Below the pieces are notes generated by a model that worked only from the letters and a program-made list of their open reading frames with translations, had not been told where the DNA came from and did not search any database. From Chara braunii (Eukaryota > Streptophyta > Charophyceae > Charales > Characeae), in assembly GCA_003427395.1 (NCBI GenBank), contig BFEA01000093.1, positions 1,446,169 through 1,469,425 on the forward strand: a DNA stretch of 23,257 bases, written 5' to 3'. Positions 1-20,002 of this stretch are shown in pieces. The translations under genes were made by a program, and so were the position numbers. Positions within the stretch are counted from its first letter, which is position 1, and each line of letters opens with the position of its first letter.

Positions 1-637
1 GTGTTATGCAGAAGAATAAACTAAACAACTTTTGCCTCAGGGTCACATCGAAATTCTTCACCAAATTTAGAATAAAAAATAAAATTTAAAAATAAGTCTT
101 TTATTTTTATTTTTATTTTTTTTTGGGCCCGGCCGGGCAAGTGGACCCGGGCCACTCTGGTAGCCTAGGTATGGCTATAGTTACCATATGTTTTATTCGG
201 CTGAAGAAGGTCGCAGTACTCTACACAATTTCATTGCGATCACTAGACAGTGTGCTAGGTGCGAAATTCTCCACACGTTTGTGCTTATTAATGTTATCAT
301 CAGGATGTGTGTGTTAATTTGTTCAATTGGATTTGCAACTTGGATTTGCAATTTCACAAATCCAATTTAAGTCAGTTGCCACTTGTCTTTTGGTTCTCTT
401 CAGCTGAAGAATGTGATGTTAAATTGGATAATCTGGATTTGCAATTTTGCAATGCACCATGTATCAAAATGATACAACCTTTTAACATTTAAAACAAGAA
501 TTTGGGTAGGACCAGAAAAAATGCGATCTGTTCGACGTTTGACCTGGAGTTTGAAAACTTAGCCAAACTTCTGCCTGAACTTAGTCAAACTTCTCTCACC
601 TTGCAGGCAATAATAAGCTGCATAGAAACCTTGTCGG
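1..637. other. Gene-free upstream stretch
   Basis: AT-rich sequence, probably intron of bystin. It holds a GGGCCC/CCCGGGCC-rich patch at 123-155 after a T-rich tract, and several TTGGATTTGCAA-type direct repeats at 326-452. I see no exon, promoter or RNA gene. Confidence 0.5.
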
Positions 638-960
638 AAAGAAGGAACCAGTTCGAAGCAGTTTGGCTTCAGATGGGCTGGTTTGACGAATCTGGTCGCA
701 AAGAAGGAACCAGTTCGAAACAGTTTGGCTCCGGATGGTCTGGTTCGATGAATCTGGTCAGAAAGAAGGAACCAGTTCGAAGCAGTTTGGCTCCAGATCG
801 TCTGGTTTGACGAATCTGGTTTAAAGCGTCTGGTCTGAAGTGCTCCATGGGTTGAAAGCAAGAACCTGGTCGAAAAGAAGGAACCGGTACAAAGCAGTTT
901 GGCTCCAGAGGGTCTGGTTTAAGGAATCTGGTCGCAAAGAGTCTGGTCTGGAATGCTCCC
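638..960 (+). repeat. 62-bp tandem repeat, composite
   Basis: Units starting AAAGAAGGAACCAGTTCG recur at 638, 700 and 762 (period 62) and again at 874 after a 50-bp spacer. Each continues with CAGTTTGGCT and TCTGGTTTGA-type words. The 62-bp period is not a multiple of three, so long open frames here are not evidence of protein. Confidence 0.85.
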
Positions 961-1169
961 GTTGCCTTAAAGCAATCTGGGAGAGCCAACTGTTTTGGCC
1001 AAAGAAGCAATTGTTTTGACTCAGTGGCAATGAACCTTTATGAGTGATATGAGAGGGGGGCCATTGCCGTTGAATGCACTGTCAATTTTCAACTTTGCCC
1101 CTACTCGTGACCTCACAGGGGGGAAATTGACAGGAATTGGTCGGAAAGTTTTGGTTGATTCAGCCTTTT

Positions 1170-1170
<1 letters not shown>

Positions 1171-1228
<58 letters not shown>

Positions 1229-1504
1229 CTGTCTCTCTATGTCTCTCTGTGTGGGGCCACCAACAACTTATGTTTGATTTTGTTGGCTGCCGGGGCTTGG
1301 TACGTAGTTGCTTGCTTTTCGAGAAATGTTTTGTTGGGTTTTGCTTTGTTTGTGTCGTTGATAACTCGATATGTTGTATGCAGTTTTGCTGATTTGCGGT
1401 TGCGATTGCTTTTGGTGCTGTTGCAGTGTGGGATGTACAGGGTTGAATTTTTATTTTTATTTTTATTTTTATCTTTTGCCCGTTCGTGAGTTCCTTTGCG
1501 AACA

Positions 1505-1552
<48 letters not shown>
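1171..1552. repeat. Microsatellite cluster: (CT)n, (TTTTTA)n, (GT)n
   Basis: (CT)n with GT interruptions at 1171-1250, TTTTTA repeats at 1447-1476 and (TG)n at 1508-1552. Long frames in this stretch (Ser-Leu, Arg-Glu, Cys-Val repeats) are translations of these tracts. Confidence 0.9.
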
Positions 1553-1555
<3 letters not shown>

Positions 1556-1740
1556 AATTGGCTGCTAGGACTCATACATGATTGCTGTTCTTGAAATGTT
1601 TGGTTGGGTTTTGCTTTTCTTTTTTTTTTCTTTTTTCCCTCCTGTTTAAAAAAAAAAGGGTTGACAGCCTTGAGATATCACCATAGAACTGACACACACA
1701 CACAGATTTTGAGCCCGGGGTAATTCAGAATTAGTTTATG

Positions 1741-1812
1741 TCATTCATCTGGATTTGAACGTGAATCTTTACTACAACAGGAAATGGGTATAGCAACCGA
1801 GCTAGGCCTTTT
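1741..1812 (-). repeat. tRNA-like / SINE head
   Basis: On the minus strand GGCCTAGCTCGGTTGCTA resembles a box A, and GTTCAAATCCAG about 40 nt later resembles a box B. The D-arm partner GAGC is absent and the acceptor arm does not close, so this is not a functional tRNA. It is more likely a tRNA-derived SINE or degenerate tRNA remnant. Confidence 0.4.
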
Positions 1813-1869
1813 TTGCTGATTTGCTGATCCGACTGTTTTTGGTTTTGCGGCGTGGATTATGGGGGCCAG

Positions 1870-13215
<11,346 letters not shown>

Positions 13216-13636
13216 CTTCTCATGTATAGATCATCATCATTCATTGGACGGTGTAATCCCCAGTGTACTTGGCCTGCCACGTCAGTGGCGTTTCCTTGCC
13301 TGCCTGCCTGCCTGCCTGCTTGCAGGAGGATGCTGAGCTTTGACTAGCAGCCCAGTTGTTGCTGGTGGATATCCTTCTCCTATTGGTGTTGGCAATGCAA
13401 CCCACGCCTCCCGATTGGCGTTGTATTCTTCTCCGATTGGTGTGTTGTTGCTATTGCCGGTTGCGTCGAGGACGCCGAGGACGCCAAGGACGGCAAGGAC
13501 CACCTTCGCGACTCTTTAGAGTCTGTACTGTGAAGAAGAAGAAGAGAAGCTGGGGGGGTAGGTGGTGCATTCTGTGGACGGTGATGAGCAATAGGCGGTG
13601 CTGTGTGACCGAGGTGAGGGAAGATGGCTGGCACTT
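13216..13636. other. Bystin 3' flank, probable 3'UTR
   Basis: Sequence after the TGA has TGCC repeats at 13297-13320 and repeated GGACGCCGAGGACGCCAAGG-type words near 13470. No ORF I would defend and no clear poly(A) signal. Confidence 0.4.
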
Positions 13637-13929
13637 GCGCTCACTGAGTGAGTCATGAGGCTTATGACTCCAACACAGAGTAAATTAGTTAAATCTTAGC
13701 GTTTAGGCATTCGTACGAGTGCGTGGTTTGTAGGGCGAGGGCTCGCGATACCTAGAAACAGAACCAACAGGTTATAATACCGCTAGATAAATGCATACTC
13801 TCACATTGGGTACCGGAGCGGAGTTAAGGCCATATCCGTTCAGAAATGTCCTTGTGTGTGAGTACGTCTGAAGTCTAGCGTTCAAACTTCAAATTGATGG
13901 GCTGGGTGTCTTTGTCTGTCAGTGAGCGC
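13637..13929. mobile_element. Possible 293-bp inverted-repeat element
   Basis: GCGCTCACTGA at 13637-13647 and TCAGTGAGCGC at 13919-13929 are perfect 11-bp inverted repeats. A second small inverted pair GAGTCAT/ATGACTC lies just inside the left end. No ORF inside. Target-site duplication not evident. Confidence 0.35.
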
Positions 13930-14004
13930 AGGCAAAGAACAAATGTGGAGAACAGAGCTTCCAGCATGTGCTTTCCGGCACCCAGATGCACACGAAGCAG
14001 AGGA

Positions 14005-14240
14005 GAGATGGAGAGGGAGGCGGAGGAACCGGGCGGCAAGTGCAGAGTTGAGGGGGTATAAATCGGCGACAGCGCGGGAATAGTCAACGAGTTGGCAGAG
14101 ATGGAGAGGGAGGCGGAGGAACCGGGCGGCAAATGCAGAGTAGAGGGGGTATAAATCGGCGACAGCGCGGGAATAGTCAATGAGTTGGCAAATGCAGAGT
14201 AGAGGGGGTATAAATCGGCGACAGCGCACGGATAGTTCGA
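14005..14240 (+). promoter_or_regulatory. Tandem module with three TATA boxes
   Basis: GGGGGTATAAATCGGCGAC occurs three times, with TATAAAT at 14057, 14150 and 14209. The first two units are 93-bp near-identical repeats (GAGATGGAGAGGGAGGCGGA through GAGTTGGCA); the third is a 59-bp partial. Each TATA box is followed by the same ACAGCGC stretch and, in two copies, GGGAATAGTCAA. It reads as a duplicated core promoter facing right, but no transcript is proven. Confidence 0.45.
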
Positions 14241-14311
14241 CGGCATGGCATGCTAGCAAGAGGCAAGAAGGTTAATGAGTTGGCTGGCTCGTTTTTTCCC
14301 TTCTGTAATCC

Positions 14312-14650
14312 ATGTCGGCAATGAGAAAAGAGTTCCGCTTGTTCTGTTCATTCAATTGCTTTGTCATCGTGGTTTTGATGCTGCAACAGTTTTTGTTCTT
14401 TTACACTCTCCTGAACCTCCTCAACACCTCCCTGCTGCCCCCCACCCCCCCTTCACACTCCTTCGCCGATCGCCTTTTCTCGGCCTTCCATTCCCCTGCC
14501 CCCTCTTCTCTCTCTCCTCTTCTCTCCTCTCTTTTTTGGCTCCGAAGCAGCTTTTCCAGCTTGCCAGCTTTTGCCTTTAAGTTTTCTGGAAAACCGCAGC
14601 TTCATCGTCCTTCACCCCTCGTTTACACTAAACCCTTTTTTGTCTGCTAG
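14312..14650 (+). CDS. Weak ORF downstream of the TATA module
   Basis: 112 codons from ATG, opening MSAMRKEFRLFCSFNCFVIV and continuing as a hydrophobic stretch like a signal anchor (about residues 9-35), then Pro/Ser-rich sequence from a pyrimidine-rich tract. An overlapping frame from 14275 is also open. The only support is position 70-100 bp after three TATA boxes. It could be a first exon or noise. Confidence 0.18.
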   Translation: MSAMRKEFRLFCSFNCFVIVVLMLQQFLFFYTLLNLLNTSLLPPTPPSHSFADRLFSAFHSPAPSSLSPLLSSLFWLRSSFSSLPAFAFKFSGKPQLHRPSPLVYTKPFFVC

Positions 14651-14676
14651 TGTTGGCTTGATTAATAAATTGTGGT

Positions 14677-14783
14677 ACCTTCTTCCCCGAAGCTCAACAC
14701 CTGGGCCTCAAGTCTGCATCTAGCTGGGAACATGGCGCACATATGTTCGTGATGACTGGGCGTTGTGTTAGGGGGAAGAAGGT
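14677..14783. mobile_element. TA-flanked MITE-like element, copy A
   Basis: ACCTTCTTCCCC at 14677-14688 and GGGGAAGAAGGT at 14772-14783 are perfect 12-bp inverted repeats. Read as CCTTCTTCCCC ends, each is flanked by TA, the duplication typical of Tc1/mariner-type MITEs. The interior word TGTTCGTGATGA is shared with 4178-4294. No ORF. Confidence 0.6.
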
Positions 14784-14917
14784 AGTTGGCGCAGTTGCGT
14801 TTTTCTTCCTTCTTTGTGTACAATGATCCATTTGAAGCTCAAAATTTGTCGTCTTCCAAACCCTGATGGGAACTGAATTCTCTGCTGGCCACCAGTCAGC
14901 TGTGGTCTTATGTTCTG

Positions 14918-14972
14918 TTTCGACCTGGTTTCAACCTGGTTTAGACCTCTGGTTTAGACCTCTGGTTTAGAA
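14918..14972 (+). repeat. Short TGGTTTAGACCTC repeat
   Basis: CCTGGTTTCAA, CCTGGTTTAGA and CCTCTGGTTTAGA units repeat four times. Confidence 0.7.
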
Positions 14973-15135
14973 ACGTGCATATCGCTGGGGTGCTTCAAAA
15001 GAATGAGACGTGCAGTGGGTGTTTGATTCAATTAGCGTTCTATTCGAAATATCGAGTAGGAAATTTCTGCTTGCAAGGGGAAGGGTGGCAATCCATTGTG
15101 CGTGCAGTTTTCAGGACTCATGCAGCTCTCCCCAG

Positions 15136-15138
<3 letters not shown>

Positions 15139-15209
<71 letters not shown>
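15139..15209 (+). repeat. (CT)n(CA)n tract
   Basis: CT dinucleotides switch to CA at about 15178. Confidence 0.95.
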
Positions 15210-15210
<1 letters not shown>

Positions 15211-15214
15211 AGTG

Positions 15215-15300
15215 AAAGTCCGGCGAAACAGTCTGGCACGGTCGTGTTTTCTTTGTGGAGTTGTCTATAGCGAATACGATGACACATACATACACACATG
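15215..15300 (+). repeat. Dispersed repeat family R1, copy 2
   Basis: GTGAAAGTCCGGCGAAACAG, GGCACGGTCGTG, TTTTCTTTGTGGAGTTGTC and TATAGCGAATACGA align with 9620-9712. It follows a (CT)n(CA)n tract directly. Confidence 0.6.
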
Positions 15301-15732
15301 AAGGGCTCGCCAAGTTTTTTGGGACCATTGGGGGATTGTGTCGGTGCTTTCTTGCCGGTGGAGTCTTTTGTTTTAGTTTGTGGTTTTGGACCTGGAGCAG
15401 GGGGTCGGTGCTTTCATGCTGGTGGAGTCTTCGTCTTGGGTAAGCTGCCTTTGCCCGCCATCCCTTTATATGTGCAAGTGTGCCGCTTCGGCGGCAGATG
15501 GGTGTGTGGGCACTTGGCGCTGAACCGCACAAACTTTGGCCAACCTTGCATTTTCTTTTCTTTTTTTTTTGGAAAAAGTTCAGATTGTAGTACAGGCTGG
15601 ATGCTAGGCCTCAGGAGGTGCTTGTCATTGTACTGGACCAGTGGGGAGATCAGATGGCTTGTGACAGCCCCCCAAGGACAGTCTTCTCCAGCGGGGGGCA
15701 TCATTTGTGAGCTCTTTTTTTTTTTTTTGTTA

Positions 15733-16440
15733 TCCTAATCAGATCACAAGTGGAGCCCTAGACCTAGGCCTGTCTCTAGACCTAGACCTCCACCAATCCG
15801 CTTCATCCGAGGGTCTCAGATGAGTTCCCCCTGGATGCTACCATAGGGACACCCCGGATTCTCAAGGACGGCCCGGACACAGGAGGGGTCACGGATATGT
15901 GGTAATTACTCACCTGTATCACATCTAGCAGCCTCTATGCCACCGTTCTACGATCAATGTGACGACCCATCCTCCCCTAGCTAAGATGAGACCCCTACCC
16001 AGAGACCCTTCCCCAGATTCACGGCCCAATCGATCCCCTCCATGGGAATGCAGACAGGTACCAGCCCAGATGAAGCCCAGCCTGCAGCATCGTAAGATAG
16101 ACAGGACACCCGCCCTTGGCAATCGTATATGCCTAACACCCAACCCTTACAACTTACGCAAGGGGGGTGTAGAGAGCGGAGCCAGACCGGGACCATCGTA
16201 CAATTGTAGGGTATGGACTCTCGCAGGCGTACCGTGAGGCCGGGAAACTACCACAGTACCCGGACACACCCATGACACACCCATGATACACCCTCAGAGC
16301 AGTGGCATGCGAATGAGGCGGCGCACAGACCGGCCAAGAATCTCTACACAAATTCCGACCTAACCCTATCCAATCTAGAACTAAGAACTCTACTCAACCT
16401 ACCTCCTCCTCTACCCCGCCCATGCTGAGTACTTGACACA
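15733..16440. other. C-rich island, no gene recognised
   Basis: About 700 bp rich in CCC, CCTA and GACC words (AGACCTAGACC repeats at 15758-15795, GACACACCCATGA twice near 16262-16282), unlike the AT-rich neighbours. Frames on both strands are short and not protein-like. It could be part of an LTR or other repeat, but I see no diagnostic end, primer-binding site or coding domain. Confidence 0.4.
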
Positions 16441-16465
16441 TGACACAGAGATCACTGCACCACAC

Positions 16466-16466
16466 A

Positions 16467-16538
<72 letters not shown>
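16466..16538 (+). repeat. (CA)n tract
   Basis: About 36 CA units, uninterrupted. Confidence 0.95.
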
Positions 16539-16540
<2 letters not shown>

Positions 16541-16689
16541 CGAGTCATCGGACCACCCCAAGGCCAACCACTCCCGCTATACCAGCATGCTACGACCATG
16601 GACTAAACCAATTGGGTGGTGCGCAGGCAGTGTCTGTAATGATTACCATGCGTCAGTCCAAGGGGTGTGTGTGAATGGCTTGTGCGCTG

Positions 16690-16755
16690 TGAAAGCGCTG
16701 CTGGTGGAACGGAGTTTTGAACCCGCAACCTCATACCATATTGCTCATTTCCAAT
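16690..16755 (-). repeat. tRNA-like box B fragment
   Basis: On the minus strand TATGAGGTTGCGGGTTCAAAAC followed by TCC resembles the T-arm of a tRNA or tRNA-derived SINE. No convincing box A or acceptor stem. Confidence 0.3.
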
Positions 16756-16779
16756 ATCTGTTTTCTTTTCCTTTTTCCT

Positions 16780-16928
16780 TTTTTTGTTTTTTTGTTTTTC
16801 TTTTTAAACAACAGCCCGTATGGGAGATAGGGCCGCGCTGGTACGAGCGGATGCCTCTATCTCCCCCGGTGAGGCTCCGTCTATTGGTGGGGAGCAACAC
16901 CTGCGGGAAATCGGGTCCAGCGTCCCTT
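16780..16928 (-). mobile_element. SINE-like element S1, copy 2
   Basis: Minus strand: GACGCTGGACCCGATTTCCC, GCAGGTGTTGCTCCCCACCA, ATAGACGGAGCC, a stem with arms GGGAGATAG/CTATCTCCC around TCCGCTCGTACCAGC, then an A-rich tail. Same order as the copy at 10081-10222, with a different stem sequence. Confidence 0.55.
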
Positions 16929-17564
16929 ACACAAAAAACATTTCAATCACGCTGAGATGTTTCTGACTGTCTTCCAACCTGCCAACATTGATTAGTACCC
17001 TGAAGACGGGATTGACTGAGCAGGCTCAAATAGGGAAGAAAAAGGGCCTCTTCAGCCCTGCTGCTGGGCGTCCAAACTGTGAGACCATCTAGCCTCCGTG
17101 TCTTCGCTATAACTCTCTCCCCCTCACTCTGCTCCATACCACTGGAGATCCACCATCGACAGACCATGGGGCGGGAAGGGTCGGGGAAGTCCAAGGGGGA
17201 GCGCAGCGGTATTGCTGCATCCACCTTATTTCAGTCCTGAAAACAGATGACATAGTCTCGTCTCATATTATCCTCTCTGCATTCTAGGAGACTGCCTCCT
17301 TCCCAACGAACATACGCCACGTTCAGGAGGAACTTACAATGCAATGGCAGACAGTGAAATCTAAACTGGATCGAATTCATACCAAAAGGAGTCCTTTCAA
17401 AGGACGTAATTTCCATTATCTTCTACTATACTGTTTCTCTATTTTTTTTGTCTTATGGATGCTTTGTGATGATTCTTGGATGCAATGATAGAGAGCATTT
17501 GTTTTTGTTTTTTCAAAATTAAAGCACACAAATACATGAGTCACAACTGAGACTGACGATTCGG
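16929..17564. other. Gene-free stretch
   Basis: Unique-looking sequence with short ORFs on both strands (one of 61 codons on the minus strand at 17231-17416) that I do not recognise. No splice-site pattern or RNA signature noted. Confidence 0.4.
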
Positions 17565-17660
17565 TGAAAGTTCAAAGAAACATCGTGGCACAGTCATGGT
17601 CATGCTTGTGTTTTGTGTGTGTCGTAAATGCCGAACACGACAGCACAGCGCCCACACACA
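17565..17660 (+). repeat. Dispersed repeat family R1, copy 3 (diverged)
   Basis: GTGAAAGTTCAAAGAAACAT, GGCACAGTCATG and GCCGAACACGACAGCA follow the order of copy 2, but the central part is replaced by TG-rich sequence. Confidence 0.45.
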
Positions 17661-17811
17661 GAAAACATGAGAACGCTTTTTTTTTTTTTTTTCAAGTCCT
17701 CTCATTGCAATGGGGCAGGAACGAAAACTCAGTAGGCGGTCCACAATGCTCCACATGAGATTATTGTTATTGCATGTACTGAACTCTTGAGTAACAGGCA
17801 ACAACAAGTGC

Positions 17812-17925
17812 CATTTCAAGTTCTAGAGTGGTCCCATCACGTGCTGCTCCCCACGAGTAGACTGGAGCATTTGTTCAAAAAAAAAAAGAAAGAAAAAAAA
17901 AGAAAGAAAAAAAAAAGAGTGGGCC
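17812..17925 (+). mobile_element. SINE-like element S1, copy 3 (plus strand)
   Basis: GTGGTCCCATCACGTGCTGC, TCCCCACGAGTAGACTGGAGC and then a long A-rich tail. The head matches the other copies but the body is shorter. Confidence 0.4.
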
Positions 17926-17974
17926 TGGTATTCCTCCCCCCTCTCATCAATGGAGGGGGAAAACAGAGCTAAAA

Positions 17975-18039
17975 NAACTGTAAAAAAGTTTAAANAACAC
18001 GTTTTTCACCAGCATGGTTCCANCAGGATNTTTTTTNAN

Positions 18040-18072
<33 letters not shown>
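17975..18072. other. Low-quality joint with ambiguous bases and A run
   Basis: Seven isolated N bases lie between 17975 and 18039, next to an A run to 18072. Sequence here is unreliable. Confidence 0.7.
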
Positions 18073-18076
<4 letters not shown>

Positions 18077-19090
18077 GGATGTAATAGCCGGGCATTTCAT
18101 TTGAATAGAATGCCCAGGCATTTTGGCTGGACTCAGTATTCTCTCTTTGAGAAAAATGAGACCAACATCTAAACACAGGCCTCTTCAGTTCTTCAACTCG
18201 AACATAACCCCTACGTGCTATGTTCGGGGGAAGAAGAAGAAGCTGAGGTACCAGCAGATAGGCCCAATCAAATAAACTCGCAGTCCTGCTACACGGCAAT
18301 CGTGGAATTTTACAATGCGGGGCGCTTTCAAAGCTTCGCTAGGCGATAGTCAAAAGGAAAATTTGAACGAGGAGGAACTCTCGTATTTCCGCTGTAACCT
18401 GGGAAGAACGAAAAGCGTCCACTTATTGGGAGTATCATGCTTCCAGGACAGTATCGTACGAGGAGCTCTTAGAATGATCTTGCCACCTTTTTTATGTACC
18501 CCACTTTCCCTTCTTTTTTTTTTAATGCGAAATCAATTTAGAATTTGAAGTTTTTATAATTTTATAAAATTTATAAATTTTAATATTTTTTTAAATGTGA
18601 TTTGCGTCTGTGCATATCAACCCCCCCAAGGTTCCTTCCCAAGGTTCCTTTTTATTAAGTTTTTAAGTTTTGAATTTCACCGGGCTCAAGCAGTCCTGTT
18701 ACCTGTACACTGTACAGTGTACAGTGTATATCCTTGCAAAGGCTACGGGTAGGTCGCTTATGGATGTACCTTGATCAAGTACGGATGGTGCGAAGGGTAT
18801 TCAAACTTTCTTCTTCTGGATCATCGTTGGCAAAAGAATGAAGCTTCAGAGAAATTCAGGAAATGAATCACACAGACTGCACCTTTTAGAGAAACAACAA
18901 AGAAGTTTTACAGAACAACTACCTTCTTCCTTAATGCCAACTCTGTGTAAATCTAGGCTAAGCCGCCGCCGGGGAAATCCAGGCGGCCCCCCAAAAGCCC
19001 AGCAGGGTTTCGTTTTTTGTTTGCCCAAAGGTGGGGTTTTGCTGTGCTATCCCAGAGGAACCCGAATCTGCAATAAAAACACTAAACTTT
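18073..19090. other. Gene-free stretch with weak ORFs
   Basis: Contains a GGGCATT/AATGCCC hairpin near 18090-18115 and a 16-bp perfect palindrome TACACTGTACAGTGTA at 18706-18721. Two plus-strand open frames, 18315-18548 (MRGAFKASLGDSQKENLNEE...) and from 18838, look only mildly protein-like and match nothing I know. Confidence 0.35.
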
Positions 19091-19116
19091 GGGGGGGGGG
19101 GGGGGGGGGGGGGGGG
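19091..19116 (+). repeat. 26-nt G run
   Basis: Homopolymer G followed by a G-rich, GGT-containing stretch to about 19180. It could form a G-quadruplex. Confidence 0.9.
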
Positions 19117-19259
19117 TCCGGGGGGTACAGGGGGTGGTTGTGGGTGGTGGTTCAGGGGGTTCCGGGGAGGGGGTTGGCATTTGATTTGGTGTCAAAGCAG
19201 GTGCATTTCGACTGCCTTGCTGGTATGTCAGAGACTTATTGCAGCAGGTCTGTATGTGG

Positions 19260-19486
19260 AAGACGAAGAAGGAGAAGAGGAGGAGGAGGAGGAGGAAGAA
19301 GAAGAAGAAGAAGAAGAAGAAGGGGAGGAGGAGGAAGAAAAATAAGTAGAAGAAGAAGAAGAAGAAGAAGAGTACGAGGATGACAGGACCAAAAAAAGGA
19401 AAGTAGAAAAAGAAGAAGAAGAAGAAGAAGAAGAAACGTACGAGGTTGACAAGACCAACAAAAAAAAAAAAAAAAAAAAAAAAAAA
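19260..19486 (+). repeat. GAA/GAG-rich block with an internal duplication
   Basis: GAA and GAG triplets with two copies of a non-repetitive segment, TACGAGGATGACAGGACCAA near 19371 and TACGAGGTTGACAAGACCAA near 19438, ending in an A run. One frame reads acidic runs then YEDDRTKKRKVEK and TYEVDKTNKKK, but a TAA precedes it at about 19342. Confidence 0.85.
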
Positions 19487-19599
19487 CCCTGGAGAGAAAG
19501 CATATGTCCACATTGCTCCACATTGAAATCGGGCCTACTGGACCTGTTTTTTTGTTTTTTTGGCCTCTACAACCTTCTACGGGGGCAAAAACGCCCCCC

Positions 19600-19740
19600 G
19601 CGTCGAAAAAATCGAACACCTCCCTCTTCCTTCAATGCGCTGGGGTTTTGCCCGGTGGCCAACCGGGGGGGACAACCGGCCAGGCGGCCCGCCCCCCCGG
19701 GGCGACAACCAGGTTGCCGGGCGGCCCGGGGACCAGCCTA
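19600..19740. repeat. GC-rich inverted-repeat patch
   Basis: Repeated CCGGGCGGCC/GGCCGCCCGG-like words (GCCCGGTGGCCAACCGGGGG, GGCGGCCCGCCCCC, GCCGGGCGGCCCGGGG) can fold back on each other. No gene assigned. Confidence 0.5.
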
Positions 19741-19917
19741 GGTGTAAATGTAAATCTCACATAATCTCACATTCATAAAATAGACACATGAGTGCTTGCG
19801 CTTCACAAAACTTTGCAAATTTCGTCATATTTCGTCGATGACAATAACTGAGTTCGTAAGCAGAGAGTGCCGCGTGGAGCCGTAGAAAGCCGACGGCAGC
19901 AGGATTACGTTTGTCTG

Positions 19918-20002
19918 CTGGCATTATAGAAACTGTTTAAAGAAGCTTAACATATTGCTGTATGCTGGCACTACAGAAACTGTTTAAAGAAGCTTACATA
20001 TT
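19918..20002. repeat. 47-bp direct duplication across the hydrolase stop codon
   Basis: CTGGCATTATAGAAACTG at 19918 and CTGGCACTACAGAAACTG at 19965 begin two ~38-bp copies (47-bp offset) that continue TTTAAAGAAGCTT(A)ACATATT. The right copy includes the last codons and TAG of the minus-strand hydrolase; the left copy lies in its 3' flank. Confidence 0.9.

Noticed and set aside
1040-1575. Several long ORFs rich in Ser-Leu, Arg-Glu and Cys-Val repeats
   Set aside because: They are translations of CT, GA and GT microsatellites; the same appears at 5186-5562, 11907-12381, 12715-13038, 15111-15532 and 22013-22267.
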